Made by a program: the position numbers and the translations under genes
DNA from: Spirochaeta sp. UBA5339
GTDB taxonomy: Bacteria > Spirochaetota > Spirochaetia > DSM-2461
Direction: 5' to 3'
Assembly (NCBI GenBank): GCA_002408085.1
Contig: DHQL01000011.1
Location: 186,001-250,000 of the forward strand
Length of the DNA stretch: 64,000 nt
Shown here: positions 43,305 through 53,028 of the stretch, in pieces
Numbering within the stretch: the first letter of the stretch is position 1
Layout: each line of letters starts with the position of its first letter
Notes under the pieces: model-generated
What the model saw: the letters and a program-made list of their open reading frames with translations, nothing else
The model's database searches: none
What the model was told of the DNA's origin: nothing

Positions 43305-43634
43305 AGTTTTTAACTCCTGTTTAAATAGTTTTTTTCAAACTTGGAGACACTATAACGAAAAGCCCGATAAATTTGATTAAAATACAGTTTATTTGGGTGT
43401 AGTGTTGATGGAGTTCGAAAATCGGAGACACAGGAACAATATCTATCTCCCTGACAAGCACTTACGAGACCATACCCTGCATCAACAAATGTTCACCCGG
43501 CACTCGGAATGGAGGATCATCGCAGACTGCCTGTCGACATACAGCAGACTGGACCAAGGGGTTATGAAGACAAAAAGAAAGGCTGCCGGAAAATCCGACA
43601 GCCCGATCAATAAGCACACTGTAATCACAAATAT
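43305..43634. other. Intergenic region of 330 bp
   Basis: It holds the porin-gene leader with a likely -10 box TATAGT (43349-43354, minus strand) and the terminator of the pRiA4b-like gene (43572-43603). A plus-strand frame from 43408 crosses the terminator and the next gene and is judged non-coding. Nothing else is seen. Confidence 0.5.
43572..43603 (-). terminator. Terminator of the pRiA4b-like gene
   Basis: On the minus strand GGCTGTCGGA-TTT-TCCGGCAGCC is followed by TTTCTTTTT. Confidence 0.8.
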
Positions 43635-44753
43635 CTACAACAGAGCTTTAAGCTCCTTGTTTACTCCCTCAAGGGAGAATCCCTCGGGATCGTAGTCTCC
43701 CACCCAGGCAAAGTCATCCTTCAGGTCTTCCGATGCGTCTTCCTTCAGGGAGGCCAGAAGCATTCTGTAGCCCTCGGGGCCGCCGCAGTCCTCGGGAGGA
43801 CAGGCTCCCTCACCGGCCAGACATTCCAGAACATATGAGGCAGACTCATCCTTTGCAGCGGAAAGCTCCTCAACACCCTCGACATAGATCTTATGATGCC
43901 AGTCCTCGGAAAGGTCGTAGTGGTAGTGAAGGAGATCGTCTTCCTCTTCCAGCAGGGAGGAGAGAACGCAACGGCCCTCGTCCTCGCTCTTCTTCTCCTC
44001 ATCCCCTCCGGGAGTCCAAAACCGTCCGGCCTGCTCAAACTGATGGCCGTAGAGATCCCACCACCCCATGGTCTTCTGCAGGACATAGTGGAACTGTGAG
44101 AGGGTGATCTGTCCGGAAACACGGATACGCCGCCACACGGGACGGGCCAGTCCGGGAATGGAGACCTTCAGGGTCAGAACCGTATCGGGAGCATCGGCGG
44201 CCTCTTTCTCTACGGGAGGATGGAGCAGCTCATCGATCTTCTCCATGATCCGGATCAGAACCTCCTCACTCTGCTGAATCAGAAAGTCCAGCTCTCCCAG
44301 GGATTCACCGGTCTCATCAGCGGGATGGTTTACCCTGTCCAGAAGACCGTTTGAAAAGGTAAGAAGCTCATCCAGCTCTCTCTGGACCTCCTCCCTGCCT
44401 TTCAGTCCTGCCTGTTTCTCCTCGGCCAGAAAATCGCTGAGCTGTGTCCAGCGGTCAAGAAGTGTCATAAGCCGTCCCCTCATGGGAGCGACCAGTTCAT
44501 CATCGTCTTTGTCAAAGTTCTCTGTCTGTTCCCGGAACAGATCGAAGATATACTGCTCGAACAGGAGGGAGGCGTCCTCCCCGGGAGGAACGGAGCCGGC
44601 CAGATTATATATACGGGTGCAGATATCGGCGGCCTTTTCACCGCGCCCGGAAGCCAGATCCTCACGGATCAGAGCCTCCACAAGGGGGTACTGAAAAGGG
44701 AGATCCATAGATTTCAGATACTCGTTGAGCTGATTCAGTTTTTTTTCGTCCAT
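43635..44753 (-). CDS. pRiA4b ORF-3-like domain protein
   Basis: About 372 residues. The C-terminal part (about 185-340) is a pRiA4b ORF-3-like domain (VLTLKVSIPGLARPVWRRIR, LSQFHYVLQKTMGWWDLYGH, YHYDLSEDWHHKIYVEGV, CLAGEGACPPEDCGGPEGY), which has been found on plasmids and chromosomes; its function is not settled. The N-terminal half is acidic and helical with no family recognised. AAGGAGAGG stands before the ATG at 44753; an upstream ATG is less good. It has its own terminator. No transposon ends are near, so it is treated as a chromosomal gene. Confidence 0.85.
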   Translation of the reverse strand: MDEKKLNQLNEYLKSMDLPFQYPLVEALIREDLASGRGEKAADICTRIYNLAGSVPPGEDASLLFEQYIFDLFREQTENFDKDDDELVAPMRGRLMTLLDRWTQLSDFLAEEKQAGLKGREEVQRELDELLTFSNGLLDRVNHPADETGESLGELDFLIQQSEEVLIRIMEKIDELLHPPVEKEAADAPDTVLTLKVSIPGLARPVWRRIRVSGQITLSQFHYVLQKTMGWWDLYGHQFEQAGRFWTPGGDEEKKSEDEGRCVLSSLLEEEDDLLHYHYDLSEDWHHKIYVEGVEELSAAKDESASYVLECLAGEGACPPEDCGGPEGYRMLLASLKEDASEDLKDDFAWVGDYDPEGFSLEGVNKELKALL

Positions 44754-44909
44754 AGGTCCTCTCCTTGATGTAGTTTTATTGAACATGCCGGTACCTTCCT
44801 TCCAACCTTAAAAGGATAAATGAACCGGCCTACTTGCGGATTAATGGTGCTACAATATACACTGTCATAGAGCCTTACTCAATTATACAAACTGCCCGAG
44901 GATGAAAGA

Positions 44910-46355
44910 ATGCCCCTTATAATCATTATTCTCTTTTTTGTTCTTGTTTTCATACCCTATCTCACCCTGAAAAAACGGGACAATCCCGATCTGCCGACTG
45001 CAGAGAGTGTGGAATCTGCTGAATTCCCGGAAAAACTTGCCGCCCTTATAAGGATACCCACGGTCTCCTGGACCGATGAGAGTAAGGTTGATGTCGGCCA
45101 GCTCACTGCATTTCAGGATAAACTGACAGAACTCTTCCCCCTGATCCACAGGGAGATGGAACGGGAAGTGCCGGACCCCTATCGGATTACCTACAAATGG
45201 GAAGGAAGCGATAAAAATCTTGAACCCGTTCTCTTTCTGGGCCACTACGATGTGGTCCCTGCAGAGGAGGAGGGAGGAGAGAGCTGGAAGCAGCCTCCCT
45301 TCAGCGGTCTGATTGAGGACGGCATTCTCTGGGGACGGGGCACCCTCGATATTAAATCCCAGATAGCCCTTCTGATGGAAACCGCCGAGATCCTGATCAA
45401 GGAGGGATTCAAACCCGAAAGGACCCTCTACTTTGCCTTCGGCGGGGATGAGGAGATTTCCGGAACCAAAGGCGCTCAGAGAACGGCAGCAGAGCTGAAG
45501 GCAAAGGGCCTGCACTTTGCCATGGTTATGGATGAGGGCGGAGTTATCGCCGAAGATATGCTCAGCTTTCTCAAGGGAAAACCCGTGGCCCTGATCGGTC
45601 AGGCGGAAAAGGGTTTTATCACCTTTAAAATAAGCGCCCGGGGTGAGAGCGGCCACTCCGCCATGCCTCCCGCAGAGGGCACGGTGGTCAGCCGCCTGGC
45701 AGAAGGAACAGCCCGGATCGGAAAAAGACGGCAGCCCGCCCTGCTCCCACCCCAGATCAAGGGGATGCTCAAGAGCTTTGTCCCCCATGTCCCCCTCCCC
45801 CTGGGAGTGGTCTTTGCCAATATCTGGCTTACGGCTCCTCTTATCAAAAAGATCTTTGCGGGAGGACGTACAACAGACAGCCTTATCCGCTCCACCCAGG
45901 CCTTTACCGTGGTTCGGGCGGGAGAACAGGAAAATATAATCCCCGGTGAGGCGGTGACCATGGTAAACCACCGGATTGTACCGGGAGACTCCATGGCAGC
46001 CCTGAAAGCCCGGCACGAGAAAAAACTGAAAGGTCTGGATCTTGTTATTGAGGACGCCGGCAACTGGCCCTCCAACGATCCCATCGTTCCCGATGCCGGA
46101 GCGAGCCAGGGATACAGCTGGGTAAAGGAGACCCTTGCACAGACCCACCCCGAAGTCATTGCCTCTCCCTATCTGGTCAACGGTTCAACCGACTCCAAGT
46201 ACTACAGAGAACTGACCGGTGAAATCATACGCTTCACCCCCCTGATCCTGAGCCCTGAAGATATTGCATCGGTTCACGGAGTAAATGAAAAAGTCAGTCT
46301 CGAAAACCTGAACAGGGCTCTGTGCTTCTACCGGACCCTGATAAAAAAACTGTAA
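44910..46355 (+). CDS. M20-family metallopeptidase, membrane-anchored
   Basis: A 481-residue protein with an N-terminal membrane anchor (residues 1-18) and an M20 fold: FLGHYDVVPAEE (zinc His and catalytic Asp), WGRGTLDIKSQI (bridging Asp), FGGDEEISGT (catalytic and zinc Glu), MDEGGVI and a late HGVNEKVSLEN. The layout is that of carboxypeptidase S / PM20D1, which cut or form N-acyl amino acids and dipeptides. GAGG precedes the ATG. It lies 60 bp before a YfcC-type carrier gene, so the pair may cleave an external peptide and import or export the product. Confidence 0.88.
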   Translation: MPLIIIILFFVLVFIPYLTLKKRDNPDLPTAESVESAEFPEKLAALIRIPTVSWTDESKVDVGQLTAFQDKLTELFPLIHREMEREVPDPYRITYKWEGSDKNLEPVLFLGHYDVVPAEEEGGESWKQPPFSGLIEDGILWGRGTLDIKSQIALLMETAEILIKEGFKPERTLYFAFGGDEEISGTKGAQRTAAELKAKGLHFAMVMDEGGVIAEDMLSFLKGKPVALIGQAEKGFITFKISARGESGHSAMPPAEGTVVSRLAEGTARIGKRRQPALLPPQIKGMLKSFVPHVPLPLGVVFANIWLTAPLIKKIFAGGRTTDSLIRSTQAFTVVRAGEQENIIPGEAVTMVNHRIVPGDSMAALKARHEKKLKGLDLVIEDAGNWPSNDPIVPDAGASQGYSWVKETLAQTHPEVIASPYLVNGSTDSKYYRELTGEIIRFTPLILSPEDIASVHGVNEKVSLENLNRALCFYRTLIKKL

Positions 46356-46414
46356 AAGATATTAAGTCCCCTGTGGGAAACTGCAACAGATGAGCTATTT
46401 GAGGAGACAGTTAA

Positions 46415-47887
46415 ATGAGTACAGAGAGCGAGAAAAATGACTCCATGCTTAAGATCGGGCTCAAGCCCTTTCTTACAGCAGCGGGGATTCTCCTGGCCCT
46501 GATAATTCTATCGGGACTTTTGACCATTTGGATTCCAGCAGGAAGCTATGACAGAGTAATGGAAAACGGCCGTCTTATGGTGGTTGCCGACTCCTTTACA
46601 TTTATGGATTCATCGGGCTATCCGGCGTGGCGCTGGTTTACCGCCCCTATAGAGGTGATCTGGGGAGACAACTGGCTTATGGTCATGGTCCTCTCCCTCT
46701 TTATGATCTTTCTGGGAGGCTCCTTCACTGTCCTTGAAAAGGGCGGTGTTATGCAGGAGCTACTGTCGGTTGCCGTAAGAAAGTTTAAGCACCGAAAGTA
46801 CGCCCTTATGGCAGTGCTGATCTTTGCCATGATGTTTCTGGCCGCCTTTGTTGGTGTCTATGAGGGACTGGTTCCTCTGATTGTTATTATTGTCCCTCTC
46901 TCCCTTGCCCTGGGATGGGACTCCCTGACGGGCCTTGGGATGAGCCTTCTGGCCCTGAGTTTCGGCTTTGCCGCCGCCGTAACCAATCCCTTCACCATCG
47001 CCGTGGCCCAGCAGCTCTCGGACCTTCCCCTCTTCTCGGGTGCCTGGTTCAGGATCATCTTCTTCCTGGCCACCTATGTGGTCTGCTTTCTGTCGGTTCG
47101 CGGCTACGCCAGGAAGGTAGAGAAGAACCCCATGCACTCCCCTGTCTATGAGGCGGACCTGAAGGTCAGGGAGAAGTTCTCACCTGAAAAGGTTCTCCAT
47201 GCCGGAAGCAGCGCCGACTCGGCCCATGTAAGGGCGGCTGGATTCTTCGGGATCTGTCTTGGAATCGCCATAGTCTTTATGATCATTGCCGGACTGGTTC
47301 CCGCCATCCCCTCGGATGCGGCCTTTCCCGCTGTGGCCCTGCTCTTTCTGATAGGCGGTGCCGGGGCCGGTGTGATTATAGGCTATAAGGGACGGGAGCT
47401 AATTAAAATCCTCATTTCCGGAGCGGTGAGCATGATCCCCGGAATCGTCCTGATTCTCATGGCCATGAGCGTTCCCCATATTATGACCCGGGGAAAGGTT
47501 ATGGACACCATCCTCTACTATGCCAGCGGTGTTATCAGCGGAACCAATCCCTTTCTTGCGGCCTTCTACATCTATGTGCTGACTCTGATTCTGAACTTCT
47601 TTATCAGCAGCGCATCGGCAAAGGCCTTTCTGGTCATGCCCATTATCGCCCCCCTGTCGGACCTTGTGGGACTGACCCGGCAGACTGCGGTATTCGCCTT
47701 TGATCTGGGAGATGGTTTCTCCAATATGATCTTCCCCACCAACGCCCTCCTTCTGATCGGACTGAGCTTTACTGTTGTAAGCTATCCCAAGTGGATGAGG
47801 TGGACCTGGAAGATGCAGGTTGCCATCGCCCTGATGTCGATGATCTTTCTGATGATCGCTGTGGGCATCGGTTTCGGCCCCTTCTAG
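46415..47887 (+). CDS. YfcC/DcuC-family membrane carrier
   Basis: A 490-residue membrane protein with about 12 helices: motifs LSGLLTIWIPAGSYDRV at the N-terminus, LGGSFTVLEKGGVMQELL, FVGVYEGLVPLIVIIVP, GFAAAVTNPFTIAVAQ and ISSASAKAFLVMPIIAPLSD, all typical of the YfcC/AitC branch of the DcuC superfamily, which carries amino acids or C4 acids, often as antiport. GAGGAG is before the ATG. It follows the M20 peptidase by 60 bp and ends in a terminator, so both form an operon. Substrate unknown. Confidence 0.88.
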   Translation: MSTESEKNDSMLKIGLKPFLTAAGILLALIILSGLLTIWIPAGSYDRVMENGRLMVVADSFTFMDSSGYPAWRWFTAPIEVIWGDNWLMVMVLSLFMIFLGGSFTVLEKGGVMQELLSVAVRKFKHRKYALMAVLIFAMMFLAAFVGVYEGLVPLIVIIVPLSLALGWDSLTGLGMSLLALSFGFAAAVTNPFTIAVAQQLSDLPLFSGAWFRIIFFLATYVVCFLSVRGYARKVEKNPMHSPVYEADLKVREKFSPEKVLHAGSSADSAHVRAAGFFGICLGIAIVFMIIAGLVPAIPSDAAFPAVALLFLIGGAGAGVIIGYKGRELIKILISGAVSMIPGIVLILMAMSVPHIMTRGKVMDTILYYASGVISGTNPFLAAFYIYVLTLILNFFISSASAKAFLVMPIIAPLSDLVGLTRQTAVFAFDLGDGFSNMIFPTNALLLIGLSFTVVSYPKWMRWTWKMQVAIALMSMIFLMIAVGIGFGPF

Positions 47888-47900
47888 CACCGTTTTTTAA

Positions 47901-47941
47901 GAGAAAAAGGGATTTGCGTCAGTTGGCCCAAATCCTTTTTT
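47901..47941 (+). terminator. Terminator of the M20-YfcC operon
   Basis: GGATTTG pairs with CAAATCC across a 16-base loop and is followed by six T. Confidence 0.75.
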
Positions 47942-48075
47942 CCTACCCAAAAGTAGAATTTCATACAATAAACTGACTTTTTTGCTCCATTTTTACGGTA
48001 TACGATAATTTAGTTTACAAAACATATATCAATTCCTATTATATGACACATCTAATAATTCATAGGATTTTTTAT

Positions 48076-49938
48076 ATGAAGTTAAAAACACAGTTCTTTA
48101 TCAACTCATTTCTGGTAATTACGCTTTTTTCTCTGTCCTATGTTCTCATCTTCTTCAATTTCCAGAAAATTCGGCAGCTCCAGGAGTTGTCTCTCAAAGC
48201 AGCGGAGCTCAAAGTAACAGCCGGAGACTTTCAGCTTGTCACAAACTCAATTTTCCTGGAAAAAAATGACTTTTCCGTTCTGGTAAGAAACTGGAACGAC
48301 ATCGGTACCCGGCTGGACAGTGAAACCGATGAACTTCAGGAAGAACTGGGCAGCTATGACCTTCCTGACCAGCTGCGCTCGTCACTGCAGTCCCTCAAGG
48401 AGGGAGCCTCAATTATGAAGGGCTACCGCATGTCCTTTAAAGCTTCCGCCGAATCCATCCTAAAAGAGGAGTCCCTCTCCGGTCAGGTCCAGTACACAGG
48501 TCTATACGGTTACTTTTTGAATATCAATCAGAATGATCAGCCCTACTGGCGGGGCCTCCTGAAAAATCTTGAAAAAGAAGTGGAACAGCTGAACAGGGGA
48601 AACCGCATCCTCCATACCAACCTGAGAATTATCAATGAGAGGCTGGACCTCTACAGATCCTCACTCCTTAAGACTATCTATATTCGACTCCTTGTCATCA
48701 TTGTCCTGATCATCGTTCTTAACACAATCTACCTGAACCGGTTCAGCAAACGCCTGACCCGGGAATTTCTCAGCCTTGAAGAGACCATGGAGATGATGGC
48801 CTCCCGTAACCTGACCGTAAAAACCGAGCTCAAGGGCAGCAGGGAGATGGTCAATCTGGGCCGGAACTTCAACAGGGTATCCAGCTCATTCAGTGACTTT
48901 ATTGACGAAGTGAAACAGGTTTCCTACCAGAGTGTCTGCCTTCAGGACAGCCTGGCGGCGGGGACCTCGGAAACCCTCGCCTCCCTCCAGCAGATAGGCA
49001 GAAATATCGAAACCCTGGAAGAGACCCTCAAGGGAATGGAAGAGAATACGGGCCTTACCGAAGAGTCTGTCCTGTCCATCAGTTCCCAGATCAAGGCACT
49101 AAACAGCAATATTGAGAAGCAGACCGGGTTGATCCAGAGGAACCTGGACTCTGTGGAAGCCATCTCCCGCTCCATTGGAGAGATGGATTCTCTTGTGGAA
49201 GAGGGAAAACAGAAATCTGCGGCAATGACGGAAAAACTGGATGAAGGCAGTGTAAAGGTGGACCAGTCCCATGCCATCATCCTCAAGGTTGCCAAATCAG
49301 TCCAGAGTGTTATGGAGATCACCGGAATCATCAACGAGATCTCCGACCAGACCAATATCCTCTCCATGAATGCCGCCATCGAGTCGGCCCATGCGGGTGA
49401 GGCGGGCAAGGGCTTTGCGGTAGTAGCCGAAGAGATAAGATCTCTGGCCGAATCAACTGCGGAGAACGCCAGTCAGATCAACAGCACTCTGAATGATGTC
49501 AGCCTGAACATCGAACAGGCCATAAAGGCAAGTACCGAAAGCCACGAATCCATGAACTACCTGAATCAGGGACTGGGCGAACTCAGCCTCTCTCTGGACA
49601 GGATCAACAGCGGAATGAAAGAACTCAGCCTGTCGGGGAACGAGATCTTAAGCTCCTCGAGAAGCCTGAACACAATCGCTTCGGACATTGAGAACTCCTC
49701 GGGAACCATCAGCACAAATGCCGGCAGTATCACCTCTGTGGTCAGCACCATGAGGGAGAGCACCGGTTTTGTATCCGGAAATATCGGAGAGATTGCTCTG
49801 GGAAGCCGGGAGATCATCGCCACAATGAAGGAAGTTCACGGCGTGAGCGAAGATAACAAAACCGGTCTCAGCAATCTGGACAGTCTTATCGACAGCTTTC
49901 AAACCGACAATACCCCCGCCGAAGAGTGTAAGGACTAG
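48076..49938 (+). CDS. Methyl-accepting chemotaxis protein with four-helix-type sensor
   Basis: About 620 residues. First membrane helix near 5-29, a helical periplasmic domain (about 35-205; [18 protein letters not shown]), second membrane helix [18 protein letters not shown] (about 213-230), HAMP, and a signalling domain with the tip [20 protein letters not shown] and [17 protein letters not shown]. It has no Cache domain, in contrast to the other receptor at 37-39 kb. Ligand unknown. ATG at 48076 chosen; the 33 bases upstream in frame are AT-rich with no site. It ends 60 bp before the birA-like gene. Confidence 0.92.
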   Translation: MKLKTQFFINSFLVITLFSLSYVLIFFNFQKIRQLQELSLKAAELKVTAGDFQLVTNSIFLEKNDFSVLVRNWNDIGTRLDSETDELQEELGSYDLPDQLRSSLQSLKEGASIMKGYRMSFKASAESILKEESLSGQVQYTGLYGYFLNINQNDQPYWRGLLKNLEKEVEQLNRGNRILHTNLRIINERLDLYRSSLLKTIYIRLLVIIVLIIVLNTIYLNRFSKRLTREFLSLEETMEMMASRNLTVKTELKGSREMVNLGRNFNRVSSSFSDFIDEVKQVSYQSVCLQDSLAAGTSETLASLQQIGRNIETLEETLKGMEENTGLTEESVLSISSQIKALNSNIEKQTGLIQRNLDSVEAISRSIGEMDSLVEEGKQKSAAMTEKLDEGSVKVDQSHAIILKVAKSVQSVMEITGIINEISDQTNILSMNAAIESAHAGEAGKGFAVVAEEIRSLAESTAENASQINSTLNDVSLNIEQAIKASTESHESMNYLNQGLGELSLSLDRINSGMKELSLSGNEILSSSRSLNTIASDIENSSGTISTNAGSITSVVSTMRESTGFVSGNIGEIALGSREIIATMKEVHGVSEDNKTGLSNLDSLIDSFQTDNTPAEECKD

Positions 49939-49974
49939 TTTATTATTTTCATACTATTGATTCTTTACGGCCCA

Positions 49975-50008
49975 TTCGTTAACCTAAGCATCATAAAATG
50001 GTTAACAA
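49975..50008 (+). promoter_or_regulatory. BirA operator overlapping the start of the birA-like gene
   Basis: TCGTTAACC (49976-49984), 15-base spacer, GGTTAACAA (50000-50008). This fits the BirA consensus TTGTTAACC-N14/15-GGTTAACAA in eight of nine left-half bases and all right-half bases. The right half covers codons 1-4 of the gene (ATG itself is at 49998). Binding would block both transcription and the start region, with biotin as co-repressor. Confidence 0.85.
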
Positions 50009-50807
50009 AAGTACAAAACAGAAAATACTGGAACTCCTCAAGGATTCTCCCTCCCTGATCTCGGGTGAGGAGATCAGTGCCAGGCTGGGAATCAGCAGGG
50101 TTGCCGTATGGAAGCAGATCAAATCTCTGACTCAGCAGGGCTATCCTGTCCACTCCGGCCCCAAAGGCTACTCCCTGGATTCATCAGGGGACTGCCTCTC
50201 CCGACTGGAATTCAGTGAAGAGGAGGAGATCCTCTACTATGACGAACTTGGCTCCACCATGGATGAAGCAGTACGGCAGATTCAGATACAGGGACCCGAA
50301 ACCAGAAGTTTTCTGGTACTCGCCGAGCACCAGAGTGCAGGAATGGGCAGAGACAACAGCCCCTGGGACTCCCCCAGTGGAGGAATCTATCTGACCTTTG
50401 TACTGAAAGAGAACATGCCCCTCAACAGGGCCGTGGAACTGAAAAACACCGGAATACTCACCGCACTGATGGCCCTGGAGAATCTGGGGATCAGCAGGGA
50501 GGATCTGTCCTGCACAACAGGAGGAGATATCCTGCTTCAGAACTCAAAGGTGGGCGGGATACTGGAGGAGTATCAGGTCAGGGGGGGAGAGATTCTCTGG
50601 TTTGCACTGGGAATGGGGATTCACCTGAATGACTCGCCTCCCCAGGGCCTCAGCTCCGTTAAGTCCCGATACAATGGGGAGCTCAACAGGGTCGCCCTGA
50701 TCAGGGATCTGAAAAAAATCTGGAACAAGCTTCTGAAAAGCCCTGCAGGGGATTCTTCCGATGATCTGACACTCCAGCACTCTGACTACAAAATTGTAGG
50801 GAACTGA
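49998..50807 (+). CDS. birA: BirA-like biotin repressor with degenerate ligase motifs
   Basis: A 269-residue protein: N-terminal winged helix (STKQKILELLKDSP ... ARLGISRVAVWKQIKSLTQQGY, 1-62) and a BPL_LplA-type catalytic domain (75-265). In the catalytic domain the biotin loop G-R-G-R-x-G/K-R-x-W reads GMGRDNSPW (about 114-122) and the K-W-P-N-D motif reads TTGGD (about 172-176), though the later Lys in SKVGGILEE is kept. It is shorter than E. coli BirA and lacks the C-terminal SH3-like domain. It starts the operon with bioY and ECF genes and is overlapped by its operator, so repression by biotin is likely; ligase activity is doubtful. Confidence 0.82.
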   Translation: MVNKSTKQKILELLKDSPSLISGEEISARLGISRVAVWKQIKSLTQQGYPVHSGPKGYSLDSSGDCLSRLEFSEEEEILYYDELGSTMDEAVRQIQIQGPETRSFLVLAEHQSAGMGRDNSPWDSPSGGIYLTFVLKENMPLNRAVELKNTGILTALMALENLGISREDLSCTTGGDILLQNSKVGGILEEYQVRGGEILWFALGMGIHLNDSPPQGLSSVKSRYNGELNRVALIRDLKKIWNKLLKSPAGDSSDDLTLQHSDYKIVGN

Positions 50808-50875
50808 TACAGGCCGGTAAAAAGCGTATAAAACCGGGGTACCCATATCTGGTTCCCGGCATAAGGAGAAAATAA

Positions 50876-51442
50876 ATGACAAAAATGAGAATCAGAACGA
50901 CCGTACTCAGTGCCGTCTTTACGGCCCTGATCGCAGCAAGCGCCTTCTTCACCATTCCCGTAGGACCGATTCCCATTGTCCTGACCACCATGTTTATCCT
51001 CCTGAGCGGAATGCTCGGAGGTGCGAAGATAGGATTCAGCGCCGTGGCGACCTATCTGATCCTGGGAATCATCGGACTCCCTGTCTTTGCCGGAGGAACC
51101 GGCGGTATTGCCAAACTCATAGGCCCCACCGGCGGATTTCTCGTCGGCTACCTTCTTGCTGCCCCTCTTGCAGGTCTGATCTACAACCCCGGTCCCGACA
51201 GCTCCCGTACGCGGAAGATAATCCTGGCGGTACTGGCGGCACTGGTCGGAGGGATTACCCTCTACATCCCCGGTATTCCCTGGCTGAAGCAGAGTCTTTC
51301 AATGGACTGGCCTGCCGCCCTTCAGGCCGGGCTCATCCCCTTTATTCCCGGTGATCTGATAAAATGCGCCGCAGCCGCCGTTCTGGCTGTGGGACTGAAA
51401 GACCGCTTCCGGGACTTCCTTACAGAAGCCGAAGAAGAGTAG
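50876..51442 (+). CDS. bioY: Biotin transporter substrate-binding subunit BioY
   Basis: A 188-residue membrane protein with six helices and BioY marks: AASAFFTIPVGPIPIVLTTM (about 20-39), LSGMLGGAKIG, FAGGTGGIAKLIGPTGGFLVGY. It binds biotin with high affinity as the S component of an ECF transporter. AAGGAG precedes the ATG. It lies between the birA-like gene and genes for the ECF ATPase and permease, so a full biotin uptake system is present and is controlled by the BirA box upstream. Confidence 0.95.
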   Translation: MTKMRIRTTVLSAVFTALIAASAFFTIPVGPIPIVLTTMFILLSGMLGGAKIGFSAVATYLILGIIGLPVFAGGTGGIAKLIGPTGGFLVGYLLAAPLAGLIYNPGPDSSRTRKIILAVLAALVGGITLYIPGIPWLKQSLSMDWPAALQAGLIPFIPGDLIKCAAAAVLAVGLKDRFRDFLTEAEEE

Positions 51443-51457
51443 AAGGAGCTGAAAAGG

Positions 51458-52204
51458 GTGCTGGAAGTAAAGAACCTCAGCAGAAGCTATGAAAAGGGCC
51501 GGATGGTCCTCAACAATGTAAGCCTCAGTTTCCCGGAAGGGAGCTTTACAATCATTGCCGGGCCCAACGGCTCGGGAAAAACCCAGCTCATGCGCCACCT
51601 GAACGGACTCCTCAAGGCACGGGAGGGGGAGGTTCTGCTGGACGGCAGAAATATAAGGGAAGACCTGCAGGCCGCACGGCGCAGAATCGGTCTTGTTTTT
51701 CAGAATGCAGACAGTCAGATTGTCGGTCAGACCGTCGCCTCGGATATCGCCTTCGGTGCTGAAAACCTCAAATGGCCCCGGCAGAAGATAAATGAGAAGC
51801 TGGAAGAGCTCCTCACTGAGCTGTCCATCGGCCATCTGAGAAACCGCCGTCCCCATACTCTTTCTGGGGGAGAGAAACGCAGATGCGTTCTGGCGGCTGT
51901 CCTTATAATGAACCCTGAGATTATTGTTCTGGATGAACCCTTTACGGGCCTCGACTACCAGGGAGTGTCAGACGTTCTGAAGGATATTACACGGCTTCAC
52001 AAGGACGGAAAGACCATTATTCTGATCACCCATGATCTGGAAAAGTCCCTGGCCCATGCAGACCGCCTTGTCCTTATGAAGGATGGAGAGGTGGTTAAAG
52101 AGGGAGAACCGGCTGACCTAATTGAGGATGTTGAAGACTTCGGAATCAGAAGACCCTGGGGCAATGAAAGAGATCTGGAGACCATGACATGGCTGAAGGT
52201 TTGA
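51458..52204 (+). CDS. bioM: ECF transporter ATPase (BioM type)
   Basis: A 248-residue ABC ATPase: Walker A AGPNGSGKTQ (about 32-41), Q-loop VFQNADSQIVGQTV, signature LSGGEKRRCVLAAV, Walker B IIVLDEPFTGLD and H-loop LITHDLEKS. The Q-loop residues DSQ are typical of ECF ATPases. It powers uptake by BioY together with the EcfT protein encoded next, with which it overlaps by 16 bp. GTG start with AAGGAG upstream. A single ATPase gene implies a homodimer. Confidence 0.93.
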   Translation: MLEVKNLSRSYEKGRMVLNNVSLSFPEGSFTIIAGPNGSGKTQLMRHLNGLLKAREGEVLLDGRNIREDLQAARRRIGLVFQNADSQIVGQTVASDIAFGAENLKWPRQKINEKLEELLTELSIGHLRNRRPHTLSGGEKRRCVLAAVLIMNPEIIVLDEPFTGLDYQGVSDVLKDITRLHKDGKTIILITHDLEKSLAHADRLVLMKDGEVVKEGEPADLIEDVEDFGIRRPWGNERDLETMTWLKV

Positions 52205-52974
52205 TCTTCCAGTACACTCCAGGGGAAAGCATACTCCACAGAATAGATATCCGCATCAAATTAATCGGGATGATTGCCCTAAGCCTTGTTCTGATTAAAG
52301 TCAGCCCCTTCCGTCTCTGTTTCCTTCTGCCGGTTCTTCTCAGTCTGGATATCTGCAGCCGCAATGACAGGAGAATCAGCCTGCCTCCGCCCATCCTCTT
52401 CCTGATGCCCCTGATAATTTTTGCAGGTAATTTTATCTCCCTGGGACCATGGGAAACAGGAGGGTTCAAACCTGCCCTGGCCGCTGCAGGCTTCAGGGCT
52501 CTCCGCTTTATCTGTATTCTCTGGATGGCTCAGCTTTTCACAGAGACCAGCGATCCCATGAGCATCACACCCGCCTTTTACAGACTCCTGAAACCGATTC
52601 CCCTGATCCCAGCCGGCCGGATCAGCACAAGCATGGGTCTCTCCCTTACCCTGATTCCCCTTATTATCTCGGAGATGGGAGAGATTCGGGACGCCATGGT
52701 CTCCCGCTGCGGCTGGAATCCCCGCCGGCCGGTCAGAAATCTGACAAGCATGGGAATACCTCTCCTTGAGGGAGTTTTGACAAGGGCCGAAGCTCTGTCG
52801 GATGCCATGGAATCAAGACTCTTTACAGAAGATGCCACGGAACCGGAGCTCCTTGATGACTCTCTGCGCACTTCACCTTCCCTGTTCCTCCTATTGCTTC
52901 TGACAGCACTCTTTATGGGTGAACGGCTTCTTCTGAATATAGATATTCTTGAATCATTTATGAACTTTTATTGA
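52189..52974 (+). CDS. bioN: ECF transporter permease (BioN/EcfT type)
   Basis: A 261-residue membrane protein with about five helices and the two EcfT coupling motifs, read here as DAMVSRCG (about 167-174) and DAMESRLF (about 204-211). It links BioY to the ATPase. Start overlaps the ATPase gene by 16 bp, indicating coupled synthesis. Last gene of the biotin operon, ending 42 bp before the NifA-like gene region. Confidence 0.9.
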   Translation: MAEGLIFQYTPGESILHRIDIRIKLIGMIALSLVLIKVSPFRLCFLLPVLLSLDICSRNDRRISLPPPILFLMPLIIFAGNFISLGPWETGGFKPALAAAGFRALRFICILWMAQLFTETSDPMSITPAFYRLLKPIPLIPAGRISTSMGLSLTLIPLIISEMGEIRDAMVSRCGWNPRRPVRNLTSMGIPLLEGVLTRAEALSDAMESRLFTEDATEPELLDDSLRTSPSLFLLLLLTALFMGERLLLNIDILESFMNFY

Positions 52975-53028
52975 TTTTATTATATTATTTGCTTGCATCA
53001 GAACCTACATATATGTATGATCAACCCT

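Noticed and set aside
43393..43695. Plus-strand reading frame of 100 codons between the porin-like and pRiA4b-like genes
   Set aside because: It runs through the terminator at 43572-43603 and into the antisense of a clear gene, has no ribosome site and no recognisable protein pattern.
43635..44753. pRiA4b-like gene as a sign of an integrated plasmid or transposon
   Set aside because: No terminal repeats, transposase, integrase or plasmid genes are near; the domain is common on chromosomes and base use matches the neighbours.
49998..50807. birA-like gene as a pseudogene
   Set aside because: The frame is intact, starts under a conserved operator and keeps the fold and one catalytic-type Lys; specialised function is more likely than decay.
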